Shown here one piece after another: positions 1-7,541 of a DNA stretch of 10,407 nt (position 1 is the first letter of the stretch; each line of letters begins with the position of its first letter). The DNA is from Acidobacteriota bacterium (GTDB taxonomy: Bacteria > Acidobacteriota > Thermoanaerobaculia > Multivoradales > JAHEKO01). The stretch covers positions 1-10,407 of the forward strand of contig JAHEKO010000091.1 in the NCBI GenBank assembly GCA_024638355.1. Direction: 5' to 3'. A program made the position numbers and the translations under genes. The notes under the pieces were generated by a model, which was not told the DNA's origin, searched no databases, and saw only the letters and a list, made by a program, of their open reading frames with translations.

Positions 1-2363
1 CGGCGCCGGTGCTCGCCGACGACGAGATCCTGCTCGACGCCTGGACCGCCGAGGATCTCGGCGCCGAGCCGGGCGACGAGATCGTGGTCACCTACTACGT
101 CGTCGGCGAAGGCGACGAGCTGTCGGTCGAGGCGACCCCCTTTCGACTCCGCGGGGTGCTCGAGATGGTCGGCCTGGCGATCGACTCGACCCTGACGCCG
201 GAGTTTCCCGGCATCGAGGGGGCCGACGACATGTCGGCCTGGGATCCGCCCTTTCCGGTCGACCTCGACGCCATCCGCGAGCGCGACGAGGCCTACTGGG
301 ACGACTACGGCGCGGCGCCCAAGGCGTTCGTCTCCGAGGCGACGGGCCGGCGCCTGTGGCGGAGCCGCTTCGGCGATCTCACGGCGATCCGCATGGCGCC
401 GCCCGCCGGCGAAAGCATCGCCGACCTCGAGCGCTCGCTCGAGAGCGAGCTGACCCGCTTCGTCGATCTGCCGGCCGCGGGCCTCAGCGTGCGGCCGCTC
501 AAGGAAGAGGGCCTGCGCGGCTCGCGAGGCGCCACCGATTTCGCCGGCCTCTTCCTGGCCCTCAGCATGTTCCTGATCGCCGCCGCCGCCATGCTGGTCG
601 GGCTGCTCTTCCGACTCGGCGTCGAGCAGCGCGCCCGCGAGATCGGGCTGCTTCGCGCCGTCGGCTTCCGCAACCGCTCGGTGCGCGGCGCACTGCTCGC
701 CGAGGGCGGGCTCCTCGCCGTCGTCGGCGCCGTGCTCGGGCTCCTGCTGGCGCTCCTCTACGCCTGGCTGATGCTCGCCGGCCTGCGCACCTGGTGGCTG
801 CCGGCGGTGGGCACTCCGGTTCTCTTCCTCCACGCCGAACCGACCAGCCTGGTCATCGGCTTCGTCGCCTCGATCGCCATCGTCCTGTTCAGCATCTGGT
901 GGTCGTTGCGCAAGCTCGGCAAGATCCCGGCCCCGGCCCTGCTCGCCGGCTCGACCGCGGCGATCGACACGGCGACCCGCCCCAGGCGGGCCCGGACGGT
1001 CGCGATCGTCTGCGCCGTTCTGGCGCTGGCTCTGGTCGGCTGGGCGGTCACCGTCGGCACCGACGCGGCGGCCGGCCCCGCCTTCGGCATCGGCGCCTGC
1101 ATGCTGGTCGGCGGTCTGGCCTGGTTCGCCTATCGGATCGGCGGCGGGCCGCGCCGGGCGAACGCGCTCGGCTCGCTGGCGGTCGTCGGCATGGGCACCC
1201 GCAACAGCGGCCGCAACCGCGGGCGGAGCCTGCTGAGCGTCGGCCTGGTGGCGAGCGCCTGCTTCATCATCGTGGTGGTCGCGGCGAACCGTGTCGGGCA
1301 CGACATCGACGTCGAAGACCGGACCTCGGGCACCGGCGGATTCACCCTGATCGCCGAGTCCGACGTGGCCCTGGTGGCCGACCTCGACCAGGCCGAGACG
1401 CTGACGGACCTCGGCTTCGCGGCGACCGATGCCCGCCGGCTCGGCGAGATCGACATCTTCCCCGTGCGGCTCCTGCCCGGCGAAGACGTGAGCTGCCTCA
1501 ACCTCTACCGCCCCGAGCGGCCGCGCGTGCTCGGCGTGCCTCGCGACATGATCGAGCGTGGGGGCTTCGCCTTTCAACAGGTCGCCGCGCCCGGCGGCGA
1601 CGTCGCCAACCCGTGGCAGCTGCTCGAGGGCGAGATCGAGCCGGGCGTGATTCCCGCCATCGCCGACAACAACTCGGCGCTCTGGGTCCTGCACGTCGGC
1701 CTCGGCGACGACATCGTCATGGTCGACGAAGGGGGCCGCGAGATCCGGCTGCGGTTGGTCGGCCTCCTGGCGCGCAGCTTGTTCCAGAGCGAGGTGCTGA
1801 TCTCGGAGGAGAACTTCAAGCGCCTCTATCCGAGCCGCACCGGCTACTCGGTCTTCCTCGCCGATCCGCCGGCCGAAGAGGCGGGCGAGATCGCCGGGCT
1901 GCTCGAAGCGACGCTCGAGGACTTCGGACTCGACGTGAGCGGAACCGGCGAGCGAATCGCTTCGTTCCTGGCCGTGGAGAACACCTACATGTCGACCTTC
2001 CAGACCCTGGGCGGGCTCGGCCTCATCCTGGGCACCGTCGGGCTCGGCATCGTCCTGCTGCGCAACGTGCTCGAGCGCCGCGGCGAGCTCGCTACCCTGC
2101 GCGCGTTCGGCTACCGCCGCTCGACCCTGTCGTGGATGGTGCTCAGCGAGAACGGCGCGCTGCTCGTGGCCGGCATCGGCATCGGCACGCTCGCCGGTCT
2201 GGTCGCCTCGGCGCCCTATCTGATCGCGGCCGGGTCGCGCCTGCCCTGGGCGTCGCTGCTTGCTACGCTCTCCGTGGTCTTCGCGATCGGAATGCTGGCG
2301 AGCGTGCTGGCGGTGGCCGGAACCCTGCGCGTGCCGCTGCTGCCCGCGCTCAAGGCGGAATAG
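1..2363 (+). CDS. ABC transporter permease, FtsX/MacB type (5' partial)
   Basis: The reading frame is open to the left edge, so the true start lies outside the window; a GTG at 9 is only the first in-window start codon. Counting from that GTG (784 residues), 1-175 form a soluble, probably extracytoplasmic region. The first FtsX-like block (about 177-310) carries three membrane segments and the family motif EIGLLRAVGF at 211-220. Further hydrophobic segments lie near 330-350, 356-376 and 406-427. A second soluble region runs to about 655, then a second FtsX block (about 660-780) has the matching motif ELATLRAFGY at 693-702. This duplicated FtsX layout is typical of ABC exporters that move lipoproteins, lipids or peptides out of the inner membrane. 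The ATPase partner is not in the window and is presumably upstream. The substrate cannot be told from sequence. The PilZ gene follows after 2 nt. Confidence 0.9.
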   Translation, partial: APVLADDEILLDAWTAEDLGAEPGDEIVVTYYVVGEGDELSVEATPFRLRGVLEMVGLAIDSTLTPEFPGIEGADDMSAWDPPFPVDLDAIRERDEAYWDDYGAAPKAFVSEATGRRLWRSRFGDLTAIRMAPPAGESIADLERSLESELTRFVDLPAAGLSVRPLKEEGLRGSRGATDFAGLFLALSMFLIAAAAMLVGLLFRLGVEQRAREIGLLRAVGFRNRSVRGALLAEGGLLAVVGAVLGLLLALLYAWLMLAGLRTWWLPAVGTPVLFLHAEPTSLVIGFVASIAIVLFSIWWSLRKLGKIPAPALLAGSTAAIDTATRPRRARTVAIVCAVLALALVGWAVTVGTDAAAGPAFGIGACMLVGGLAWFAYRIGGGPRRANALGSLAVVGMGTRNSGRNRGRSLLSVGLVASACFIIVVVAANRVGHDIDVEDRTSGTGGFTLIAESDVALVADLDQAETLTDLGFAATDARRLGEIDIFPVRLLPGEDVSCLNLYRPERPRVLGVPRDMIERGGFAFQQVAAPGGDVANPWQLLEGEIEPGVIPAIADNNSALWVLHVGLGDDIVMVDEGGREIRLRLVGLLARSLFQSEVLISEENFKRLYPSRTGYSVFLADPPAEEAGEIAGLLEATLEDFGLDVSGTGERIASFLAVENTYMSTFQTLGGLGLILGTVGLGIVLLRNVLERRGELATLRAFGYRRSTLSWMVLSENGALLVAGIGIGTLAGLVASAPYLIAAGSRLPWASLLATLSVVFAIGMLASVLAVAGTLRVPLLPALKAE

Positions 2364-2365
2364 CG

Positions 2366-3097
2366 GTGGAGAGACGGCGAAAGAGACGCTTCGCGCGACG
2401 CCTCCAGGTCAGCTACTGGCTGAAGGGCGACGAGCACCCGCGCCAGGGCTACACCACGAACGTCTCCACGACCGGTACCTTCATCGCCACCAACGCGCCG
2501 CTCGCGCCGGGAACGCGGCTGCGGATCGAGTTCCTGGTGGACGACGGTTTCTTTGTCGAGGCGATCGTCACCCACGCGGCGCGCGTCTCGACCGCGCTCC
2601 AGAGCATCCGCTCCTCGGGAATGGGCATCCGCTTTCTCACCATCAGCGAGCTGATCAGCGACCTCCTGCCGCGCGGCCGCGAGCACGAGACCGAGGAGCT
2701 GAGAGAGATCGTCAACAAGCGCGCCGACGCCGAGAAGGGCCGCGCGTCCGAGGGGTCAGAAGATTCTTCGGGGCATCAGACGACGTACACCGTGGGCTTC
2801 CGCAACGTCGCCTACCTACTCGACGCGATCGAAAAGGAGATCAACTTCGGCGGCGTCTTCGTCACCACCAACGCTCCCGGCGACCTGCACGAAGACGTGC
2901 GCATCGCGCTGGCGCTGCCGGCGCCGATCAAACGCACCGTCCACGCCGAGGCGATCGTGGTCAAGGTGGACCACGCCTCCGCGCACAACAGTGAATCGAC
3001 CGTCACCGGCATGGGCGTCGCGTTCAAGGAGCCGGCCAAGGTGCTCGAGAAGCTGAACCGGCTGATCGAGCGCGCGCGGCCCAAGCCGCCGAGCTGA
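2366..3097 (+). CDS. Tandem PilZ-domain protein
   Basis: The protein has 243 residues and starts at GTG 2366, two bases after the permease stop codon. The upstream AAGG is a weak ribosome site, so translational coupling is likely. The N-terminal domain (about 3-100) has the c-di-GMP-binding signature of PilZ: an arginine-rich RxxxR (R8/R12, within a basic run) and NVSTTG at 32-37, ending in GMGIRF at 85-90. A charged linker (about 100-140) leads to a second, related domain (about 141-235). The parallel segments FIATNAP (39-45) and FVTTNAP (165-171), and GMGIRF and GMGVAF (215-220), show an internal duplication. The second copy lacks RxxxR and its NxSxxG site reads INFGGV, so it probably does not bind c-di-GMP canonically. 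No signal peptide or membrane segment is seen, so it should be cytoplasmic. A role as c-di-GMP receptor acting on the neighbouring permease is inference from gene order only. Confidence 0.85.
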   Translation: MERRRKRRFARRLQVSYWLKGDEHPRQGYTTNVSTTGTFIATNAPLAPGTRLRIEFLVDDGFFVEAIVTHAARVSTALQSIRSSGMGIRFLTISELISDLLPRGREHETEELREIVNKRADAEKGRASEGSEDSSGHQTTYTVGFRNVAYLLDAIEKEINFGGVFVTTNAPGDLHEDVRIALALPAPIKRTVHAEAIVVKVDHASAHNSESTVTGMGVAFKEPAKVLEKLNRLIERARPKPPS

Positions 3098-3107
3098 TCC
3101 GGTCAGG

Positions 3108-5012
3108 CTAGCCCGACTGCGGGCGGGTCGCGCGCCAGATGCAGAGGGCGATCAGCAGGGCCAGGCCGAGCAGGTTGGTCACCGAGACGTCCCAGCCGCC
3201 GACGGTGACCAGGCCGCCCGGTAGGAGCGTCATGACGGCCGAGAGCACCAACAGCACTCTCTCCCAGAGCCTGAGCCGGCCGAAGAGGTAGCCGGCGAGC
3301 GCGGCCGCCAGCGGCACGATGCCCGCCGCTCCCAGCGCGAACGCCACGAGCACGTCGGTGGCGGCGGCGGGATCGCCGGTGGCGCTCAGCATCAGGAGCT
3401 GCGGCCGGTAGACGAACATGAACGGCAGAGCGAAGCCGACCAGGGCCAGGCGGAACGCCGCGACGCTGGTCTCCAGGAACCCGGAGCCCGAGATCGAGCT
3501 GGCGGCGTAGGCGGCGAGCGCCACCGGCGGCGTCACCATCGACATCAGGCCGAAGTAGAAGATGAAGAGGTGGGCGGCGAGCGGCACGACCCCGAGGCGA
3601 CCGAGAATCGGGCCGATCAGCGTCGCCAGCAGCAGGTAGCAGACCGCCGACGGCAGGCCCATGCCCAGCACGATCGAAGAGGCCATGATGGCCAGGAGCG
3701 CGCCGAGCAGATTGTCCTGGGCGAGCGGCAGGATCAGGCTCGGCAGGCGGGTGCCGGCGCCGGTCAAGGTGACGACGCCGATGATGATGCCGACGCAGGC
3801 GGCGGCGCCGATGAGCGGCACGCCACCCCGGGAGGCGCCGGCGAGCGCCTTCACCAGTCCGCGCAGGGTGAGCCGCGTGCGTGCGTTCAGCGAGCTCAGG
3901 ACCAGGACCACGATCATTGCCACGCTCACCGCGCGAAATACCGTGAACCCCGCGATCAGCAAGGCGATGAGGCTGCCGAGCGCTCCGGTCACGACCGCCG
4001 CCTCCCACTTGACCAGCCCCATCTTCGGCTCGATGTCGGGGGTGGTGGCGCCGCCGCTCTCGAGGCGCTTGGCGTAGAAGTGGACGACCAGGAAGATCGA
4101 CAGGTAGTAGAGCAGGGCCGGCAACAGCGCGGCGCGGATGATCTCCAGGTAGGTCACCTGCGGCTCGACGATCTCGAGCATCATGTAGGCGCCGGCGCCC
4201 ATGACCGGGGGCACCAGAGCGCCGCCCGAGCTCGCCGCCGCCTCGACTCCCGCCGCCAGAGCGGGCCGGAAGCCGGCGCTGCGCATCATCGGGATGGTGA
4301 AGGTGCCGGTGGTCGCGGTGTTGGCCACGGCGCTACCCGAGAGCGAGCCGAGCAGGCCGCTCGAGAAGACCGCCACCTTGGCCGGGCCGCCGCTGGTGCC
4401 GCTGAACAGCCGCCGGCCGGCGCCGACGATGAACTTGGTGGAGCCGGTCGCCTCGAGCAGCGCGCCGAAGACGACGAACAGAAAGACGTAGGTGAACATC
4501 ACCTTGAGCGCCACGCCGAAGACGCCCTGGCTGTGCAGGAAGGTCTGACCGACGATGCGCTCGAAGCCGTAGCCGCGATGCGGCATCAGCCAGTCGGGAA
4601 GCGTCGCCCCGAAGCGGGCGTAGGCGATGAAGGTCAGCGCGAGAATCGGCAGCGCCCAGCCGATGGTCCGTCGCGTCGCTTCGATCAGCAGCACGATCCC
4701 CACGACCCCGATCGCGATGTCGACCGCGGTCTCGATGCCGGCGCGGTCGCCCAGCGAGCTGCCGTCCACCCAGAAGCGGGCGAAGAGCGGATCGCTCTGC
4801 ACCACGACGTAGCCGAATACGAGAGCCGCCAGCAGGGCGAGGCCGACGTCGGCGAGCCGCGCGCCGATCTTCGCGTCCGGGCGCTCCCGCAGGTAGGCCA
4901 GGACCAGCCCGAGGAGAGCGAAGACCGCGAGCTGCGCCTGCGGCGCCATCCGCGGGTAGTTGGTCTCCGCCAGGGTAAAGAGCGGCAGGGCGATCGCGCA
5001 GGCGAACGCCAC
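3108..5012 (-). CDS. TRAP transporter fused permease (TAXI-associated, DctQ-DctM fusion)
   Basis: This 634-residue polytopic membrane protein is the permease of a tripartite ATP-independent periplasmic transporter, which imports a solute using an ion gradient. Residues 1 to about 130 form several membrane segments that stand in for the small DctQ subunit. From about 150 the large DctM-type core follows. Its signatures are SGSAVANTATTG at 225-236 with TIPMM after it, EAAASSGGALVPPVMGA at 257-273, GMGLPSAVCYLL at 450-461, and PLAAHLFIFYFG with TPPVALAAYAA at 477-504. About 90 residues of extra C-terminal hydrophobic sequence follow the core. The start is GTG at 5012; no in-frame ATG, GTG or TTG was seen over the roughly 80 bases upstream, and there is no clear ribosome site. 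It lies 35 nt downstream of the TAXI gene, evidently in one operon. The fused layout is usual for TAXI-type systems. The substrate is unknown. Confidence 0.92.
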   Translation of the reverse strand: MAFACAIALPLFTLAETNYPRMAPQAQLAVFALLGLVLAYLRERPDAKIGARLADVGLALLAALVFGYVVVQSDPLFARFWVDGSSLGDRAGIETAVDIAIGVVGIVLLIEATRRTIGWALPILALTFIAYARFGATLPDWLMPHRGYGFERIVGQTFLHSQGVFGVALKVMFTYVFLFVVFGALLEATGSTKFIVGAGRRLFSGTSGGPAKVAVFSSGLLGSLSGSAVANTATTGTFTIPMMRSAGFRPALAAGVEAAASSGGALVPPVMGAGAYMMLEIVEPQVTYLEIIRAALLPALLYYLSIFLVVHFYAKRLESGGATTPDIEPKMGLVKWEAAVVTGALGSLIALLIAGFTVFRAVSVAMIVVLVLSSLNARTRLTLRGLVKALAGASRGGVPLIGAAACVGIIIGVVTLTGAGTRLPSLILPLAQDNLLGALLAIMASSIVLGMGLPSAVCYLLLATLIGPILGRLGVVPLAAHLFIFYFGLMSMVTPPVALAAYAASSISGSGFLETSVAAFRLALVGFALPFMFVYRPQLLMLSATGDPAAATDVLVAFALGAAGIVPLAAALAGYLFGRLRLWERVLLVLSAVMTLLPGGLVTVGGWDVSVTNLLGLALLIALCIWRATRPQSG

Positions 5013-5047
5013 CGCGGCGCGCGCCCGCTCGAGGCCGTCGCGAGGCG

Positions 5048-6049
5048 CTACTCCGCTTCCGGCCAGATCCCGATCTCGCGATAGAAGCGAACCGCGCCCG
5101 GATGGAACTCCGTGCCCGTGTCGCGGACCACCACCTTCGGGTTGATCGCGCGGCCCGCGGGGTGTTTCTCGACCACCGCTTCCCGGTTCTCGTAGATCGT
5201 CCGGGTCACCTGATAGACCAGCTCCTCGTCCTGCGCCGCGGCGGTGATGAGGTGCATCGAGCCGACGTTCATGCCGGCGAAATCGACGTCCTGATTGCGG
5301 TAGGTACCGGCCTTGATCGTGGCCCGATCGAAGAACGCGTAGCGCTCGACGAGCTGCTCCACCTTATCGGCCTCGAACGGCACGAAGTGGATGTCCTGGG
5401 AGGAGGCCGCCTGGGTGATCGAGGCGGTCGGAATCGCGCCGCCCAGGAAGGCCGCCGCGGCCGAGCCGTCGGCGAGCAGACCCACCGCTCCCGCCTGGGT
5501 GTCGTTGAGGACCTCGAGATCGTCGTAGGCGACGCCGTGGGCCTCGAGGATCGGCCGCACGAAGTAGTCGAAGCCGGCGCCGGCCGGGCCGATCACCACC
5601 CGCTTGCCCACCAGATCCGCCATCGTCTCGACGCCCGAGCCGCGCGGCGTGATGAAGAGCGCCACATTGGGCGCCAGGGTCATCACGGTCTGGACCGCCT
5701 TCGGGCTCTCCCAGGCGCCCTCGCCGCGCACCGCGAAATAGGTGATCGCCGAGTTGGCGAGCGCGAAGTCGAGCTCGCCGCCCGCCAGGCGCCGGATGTT
5801 CTCCTGGGTGCCCTTGGTCGCCTCGGCGGTGACCTGCCAGCCGTAGTCGCCGCCGTAGGCGGTCATCACCTCGCCCAGCGCGCCGCCCACGACGAAGAAG
5901 GCGCCGCCCGGAGGCGCGGTGCCGATGCTCAGAAAGCGCCGCTCGGGCGCGGCGCGCTCGCCGTCGCCGGCGGGCGATCCACAGCCGATGACGGCCACTA
6001 AGAGTGCGAGTGCGAGTACGACTGACGACTTGAGGCGATCCGTGGCCAT
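5048..6049 (-). CDS. TAXI-family TRAP transporter substrate-binding lipoprotein
   Basis: This 333-residue protein captures the solute outside the inner membrane and delivers it to the fused permease downstream. The ATG at 6049 is preferred over an in-frame GTG at 6088, because it places a basic n-region (R5, K7), a hydrophobic core and a lipobox-like VIGC (Cys23) exactly where a lipoprotein signal should be. TAXI hallmarks are present: SIGTAPPGGAFFVVGGALGE at 41-60, GTQENIRRLAGGELDFALA at 80-98, GPAGAGFD at 154-161, and FLGGAIPTASI at 201-211. Length is normal for the family. TAXI proteins characterised elsewhere bind small organic acids such as glutamate, but nothing here fixes the ligand. 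The gene is divergent from the beta-helix gene and shares the intergenic region that holds the BlaI-like repeats, so co-regulation is possible but unproven. No ribosome site is visible upstream. Confidence 0.93.
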   Translation of the reverse strand: MATDRLKSSVVLALALLVAVIGCGSPAGDGERAAPERRFLSIGTAPPGGAFFVVGGALGEVMTAYGGDYGWQVTAEATKGTQENIRRLAGGELDFALANSAITYFAVRGEGAWESPKAVQTVMTLAPNVALFITPRGSGVETMADLVGKRVVIGPAGAGFDYFVRPILEAHGVAYDDLEVLNDTQAGAVGLLADGSAAAAFLGGAIPTASITQAASSQDIHFVPFEADKVEQLVERYAFFDRATIKAGTYRNQDVDFAGMNVGSMHLITAAAQDEELVYQVTRTIYENREAVVEKHPAGRAINPKVVVRDTGTEFHPGAVRFYREIGIWPEAE

Positions 6050-6100
6050 GACGCGGATGATACCGCCCCCCGCCGGCGAGGGTGCCACCTTCTCCTCTTT

Positions 6101-6138
6101 TCTCTACACTTGTGGTAGTGTCTCGTCAGTTGTAGAGA
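6101..6138. promoter_or_regulatory. Inverted-repeat operator region between divergent genes
   Basis: A perfect 8-bp inverted repeat, TCTCTACA (6101-6108) and TGTAGAGA (6131-6138), flanks a 22-bp spacer. Within it, CTACA-CT-TGTGG (6104-6115) resembles the BlaI/MecI-type operator core TACAnnTGTA. TGGTAGTGT (6113-6121) could be a weak extended -10 for the rightward beta-helix gene. An alternative pairing is TTGTGG (6110-6115) as -35 and TAGAGA (6133-6138) as -10, with a 17-bp spacer. The leftward promoter for the TAXI gene must also lie in 6050-6130 but is not recognisable. Assignment to BlaI rests on resemblance and on the near-copy before blaI. Confidence 0.55.
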
Positions 6139-6163
6139 TAAGCGACCCCGAGACTCGTTCCTG

Positions 6164-6171
6164 AAAGGAGG
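6164..6171 (+). promoter_or_regulatory. Strong Shine-Dalgarno site of the beta-helix gene
   Basis: AAAGGAGG is a near-perfect anti-16S match and the strongest ribosome site in the window. It is only 2 nt from the ATG at 6174 but 8 nt from the ATG at 6180. The second ATG is therefore the better start. It also leaves a normal signal peptide. Confidence 0.8.
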
Positions 6172-6179
6172 CAATGCTC

Positions 6180-7508
6180 ATGCTGCCCTACTTGAAAACC
6201 GTCCTGGCCCTAGCCGCGATCCCGGGGATCGCCTTCGCAACGAACGTCGTGACCGTGGTCGGAACGGACGATCCGGCGATCGACCGACCCGCCCTGCAGG
6301 CGGCGGTGGACGCGGCCGCGCCGGGGACCACCCTGAGGCTGATCGGTACCTTCGCCCTCGACGGCGAGCGGGTGCTGATCCTCACCTCGGATCTCGTCTT
6401 CGCGGGAGAGGCGATCGACGACGACGGCGACGGGCACTCGAACGAAGACTGGGTCGACGGTAGCGACAACGACGGCGACGGGCAGATCGACGAGGACGAC
6501 TGGAACACCGTGATTCGGGGCGTGGTCGACGAGACCGGCCTGCCGGTGCTCGACGACGGCGTCAACGGTCTCTTCAATCGCGGCCTCGTGGTCGAGGGCG
6601 TCGCCGGCACGCAGACGGGTCTCGTGATTCGCGACATCTTCTTCACCGGCCACCATCGGGCGGTCGACCTCTTCCCCGAATGGGGCACGCCGACCGGGCG
6701 CTGCGAGGATCGGGTCTTCACCGGCGGCGAGCTGCGGCACGTTCTGTTCGAAGGCAACCGCTTCGACAACAGCCAGCTCGGAGCGCTCGGCCTGGGCGAG
6801 GTCCATCAGATCACCGCCAAGCGCAACCTTTTCGTCGGCAACAACATCGCCGGCTTCCTGGTCGAAGGCGGCGACGTGGACTGTCCTCTCGCGGGCGGCG
6901 CGGGCGCCGACCGGCTGGCGATCGGCACGCCGACGGCCACCTCGATTCTCTCCAATCGCTTCTTCGGCACGTTCGGATTTGGCGCCGCGACCGCCGAGAC
7001 GCACGGCGCGCTCATCTGGGACAACGAAGTGAGCGGATCTACGGGTGGGCTCGTTTCGCTCCTCGACGAAGGGCTGGTGATGGCCGGGAATCGGATCACC
7101 GACACGCCCATCGGCATCAGCCTCTTCGAGACGAACGGCGGCATCGTGCTGGGCAACGAAGTCGCGGGGGCGTTCATCGGCATCGAAGTCGACGAGACCC
7201 GCCGGGTGCTGGTGTGGAACAACCGCGTTAGCGGAGCGCTCATCAGCGGCTTCTCCCTCACCCGTTCCGCTACCCAGACGACCGTCTTCGGCAACGAGAT
7301 CGAAGACTCCTTCATCGGCATCCTGCTCGAATTCGAAGGGTCCGGCTTCAAGGTGATCAACAACTCGTTCAGCGGCTCGCTGTTCGTCGACGTTTCGCTC
7401 GACTTCGACACGTCCGACAACCTGGTCTTCAACTCCGGACCGACCATCACGGCCGAGGACCTCGGCAACGACAACCGGCTGCTGGGCAACATCCTGCTGC
7501 TGCCGTAG
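6180..7508 (+). CDS. Secreted right-handed parallel beta-helix protein with calcium-loop motifs
   Basis: The start is ATG 6180, chosen by its 8-nt spacing from AAAGGAGG; the in-frame ATG at 6174 would add two residues. The protein has 442 residues. Residues 1-20 are a signal peptide (K6, hydrophobic core, AFA before T21), so it is exported. Two Asp-rich loops follow: IDDDGDGHSNED at 79-90 and DNDGDGQIDEDD at 96-107. These match the DxDxDG calcium-binding pattern of thrombospondin type 3/dockerin-like repeats. From about 120 to the end, the sequence is a series of short strands with recurring 'GN.(V/I/F)..', 'NN.V.G' and 'G(I/F).(L/V)' rungs typical of PbH1/NosD-like beta-helices. Such folds occur in polysaccharide lyases, epimerases and adhesins; I see no catalytic signature that picks one. 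The gene follows a BlaI-box-like element and precedes blaI by 33 nt. Function is unknown; a surface or extracellular polysaccharide-related role is a guess. Confidence 0.85.
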   Translation: MLPYLKTVLALAAIPGIAFATNVVTVVGTDDPAIDRPALQAAVDAAAPGTTLRLIGTFALDGERVLILTSDLVFAGEAIDDDGDGHSNEDWVDGSDNDGDGQIDEDDWNTVIRGVVDETGLPVLDDGVNGLFNRGLVVEGVAGTQTGLVIRDIFFTGHHRAVDLFPEWGTPTGRCEDRVFTGGELRHVLFEGNRFDNSQLGALGLGEVHQITAKRNLFVGNNIAGFLVEGGDVDCPLAGGAGADRLAIGTPTATSILSNRFFGTFGFGAATAETHGALIWDNEVSGSTGGLVSLLDEGLVMAGNRITDTPIGISLFETNGGIVLGNEVAGAFIGIEVDETRRVLVWNNRVSGALISGFSLTRSATQTTVFGNEIEDSFIGILLEFEGSGFKVINNSFSGSLFVDVSLDFDTSDNLVFNSGPTITAEDLGNDNRLLGNILLLP

Positions 7509-7521
7509 AGGCGGCTCTACG
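7504..7521. repeat. Short perfect hairpin at the 3' end of the beta-helix gene
   Basis: CGTAGAG (7504-7510) and CTCTACG (7515-7521) are perfect 7-bp inverted arms around the tetraloop GCGG. The left arm contains the TAG stop of the beta-helix gene, and the right arm begins the BlaI-box-like element. There is no T-run directly after it, so it is a poor intrinsic terminator. It may partly terminate transcription or form part of the operator, since GTAGAG and CTCTAC also make up the inverted repeat at 6101-6138. Confidence 0.5.
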
Positions 7522-7538
7522 CTTGTGGTAAAATCTCG
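7515..7538 (+). promoter_or_regulatory. blaI promoter with BlaI-box-like element
   Basis: CTCTACGCTTGTGGTA followed by AAATCTCG matches 20 of 24 bases with 6102-6125 upstream of the beta-helix gene. It contains CTACG-CT-TGTGG, a degenerate form of the TACAnnTGTA operator core. It also contains TGGTAAAAT (7526-7534), a good extended -10 hexamer (TAAAAT) with no convincing -35. Transcription would begin near 7541. The overlap of operator and -10 fits negative autoregulation, the normal arrangement for blaI genes. Site identity is inferred, not shown. Confidence 0.6.
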
Positions 7539-7541
7539 CGG

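Noticed and set aside
356..2365. Long N-terminal extension of the PilZ frame overlapping the ABC permease gene
   Set aside because: The first two-thirds of this 913-codon frame is an Arg-rich shadow of the permease. Recognisable PilZ sequence begins at GTG 2366.
3098..3120. Possible bidirectional terminator between the convergent PilZ and TRAP genes
   Set aside because: The gap is only 10 nt. The best hairpin (GTCAGG-CTAG-CCCGAC) is short, has a mismatch and no T-run.
3570..5084. 504-codon open frame on the + strand, antisense to the TRAP permease
   Set aside because: Its product is a low-complexity run of R, D, E, Q, H and A with no domain. The opposite strand encodes an unmistakable TRAP permease; this is a high-GC shadow frame.
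5102..6001. 299-codon open frame on the + strand, antisense to the TAXI gene
   Set aside because: The composition is shadow-like (rich in R, H, D, V and L) with no recognisable motif, and it is fully covered by a clear TAXI binding protein.
6050..6088. Upstream GTG start (6088) for the TAXI lipoprotein
   Set aside because: It would put 13 extra residues before a clean lipoprotein signal peptide beginning at ATG 6049; no ribosome site supports it.
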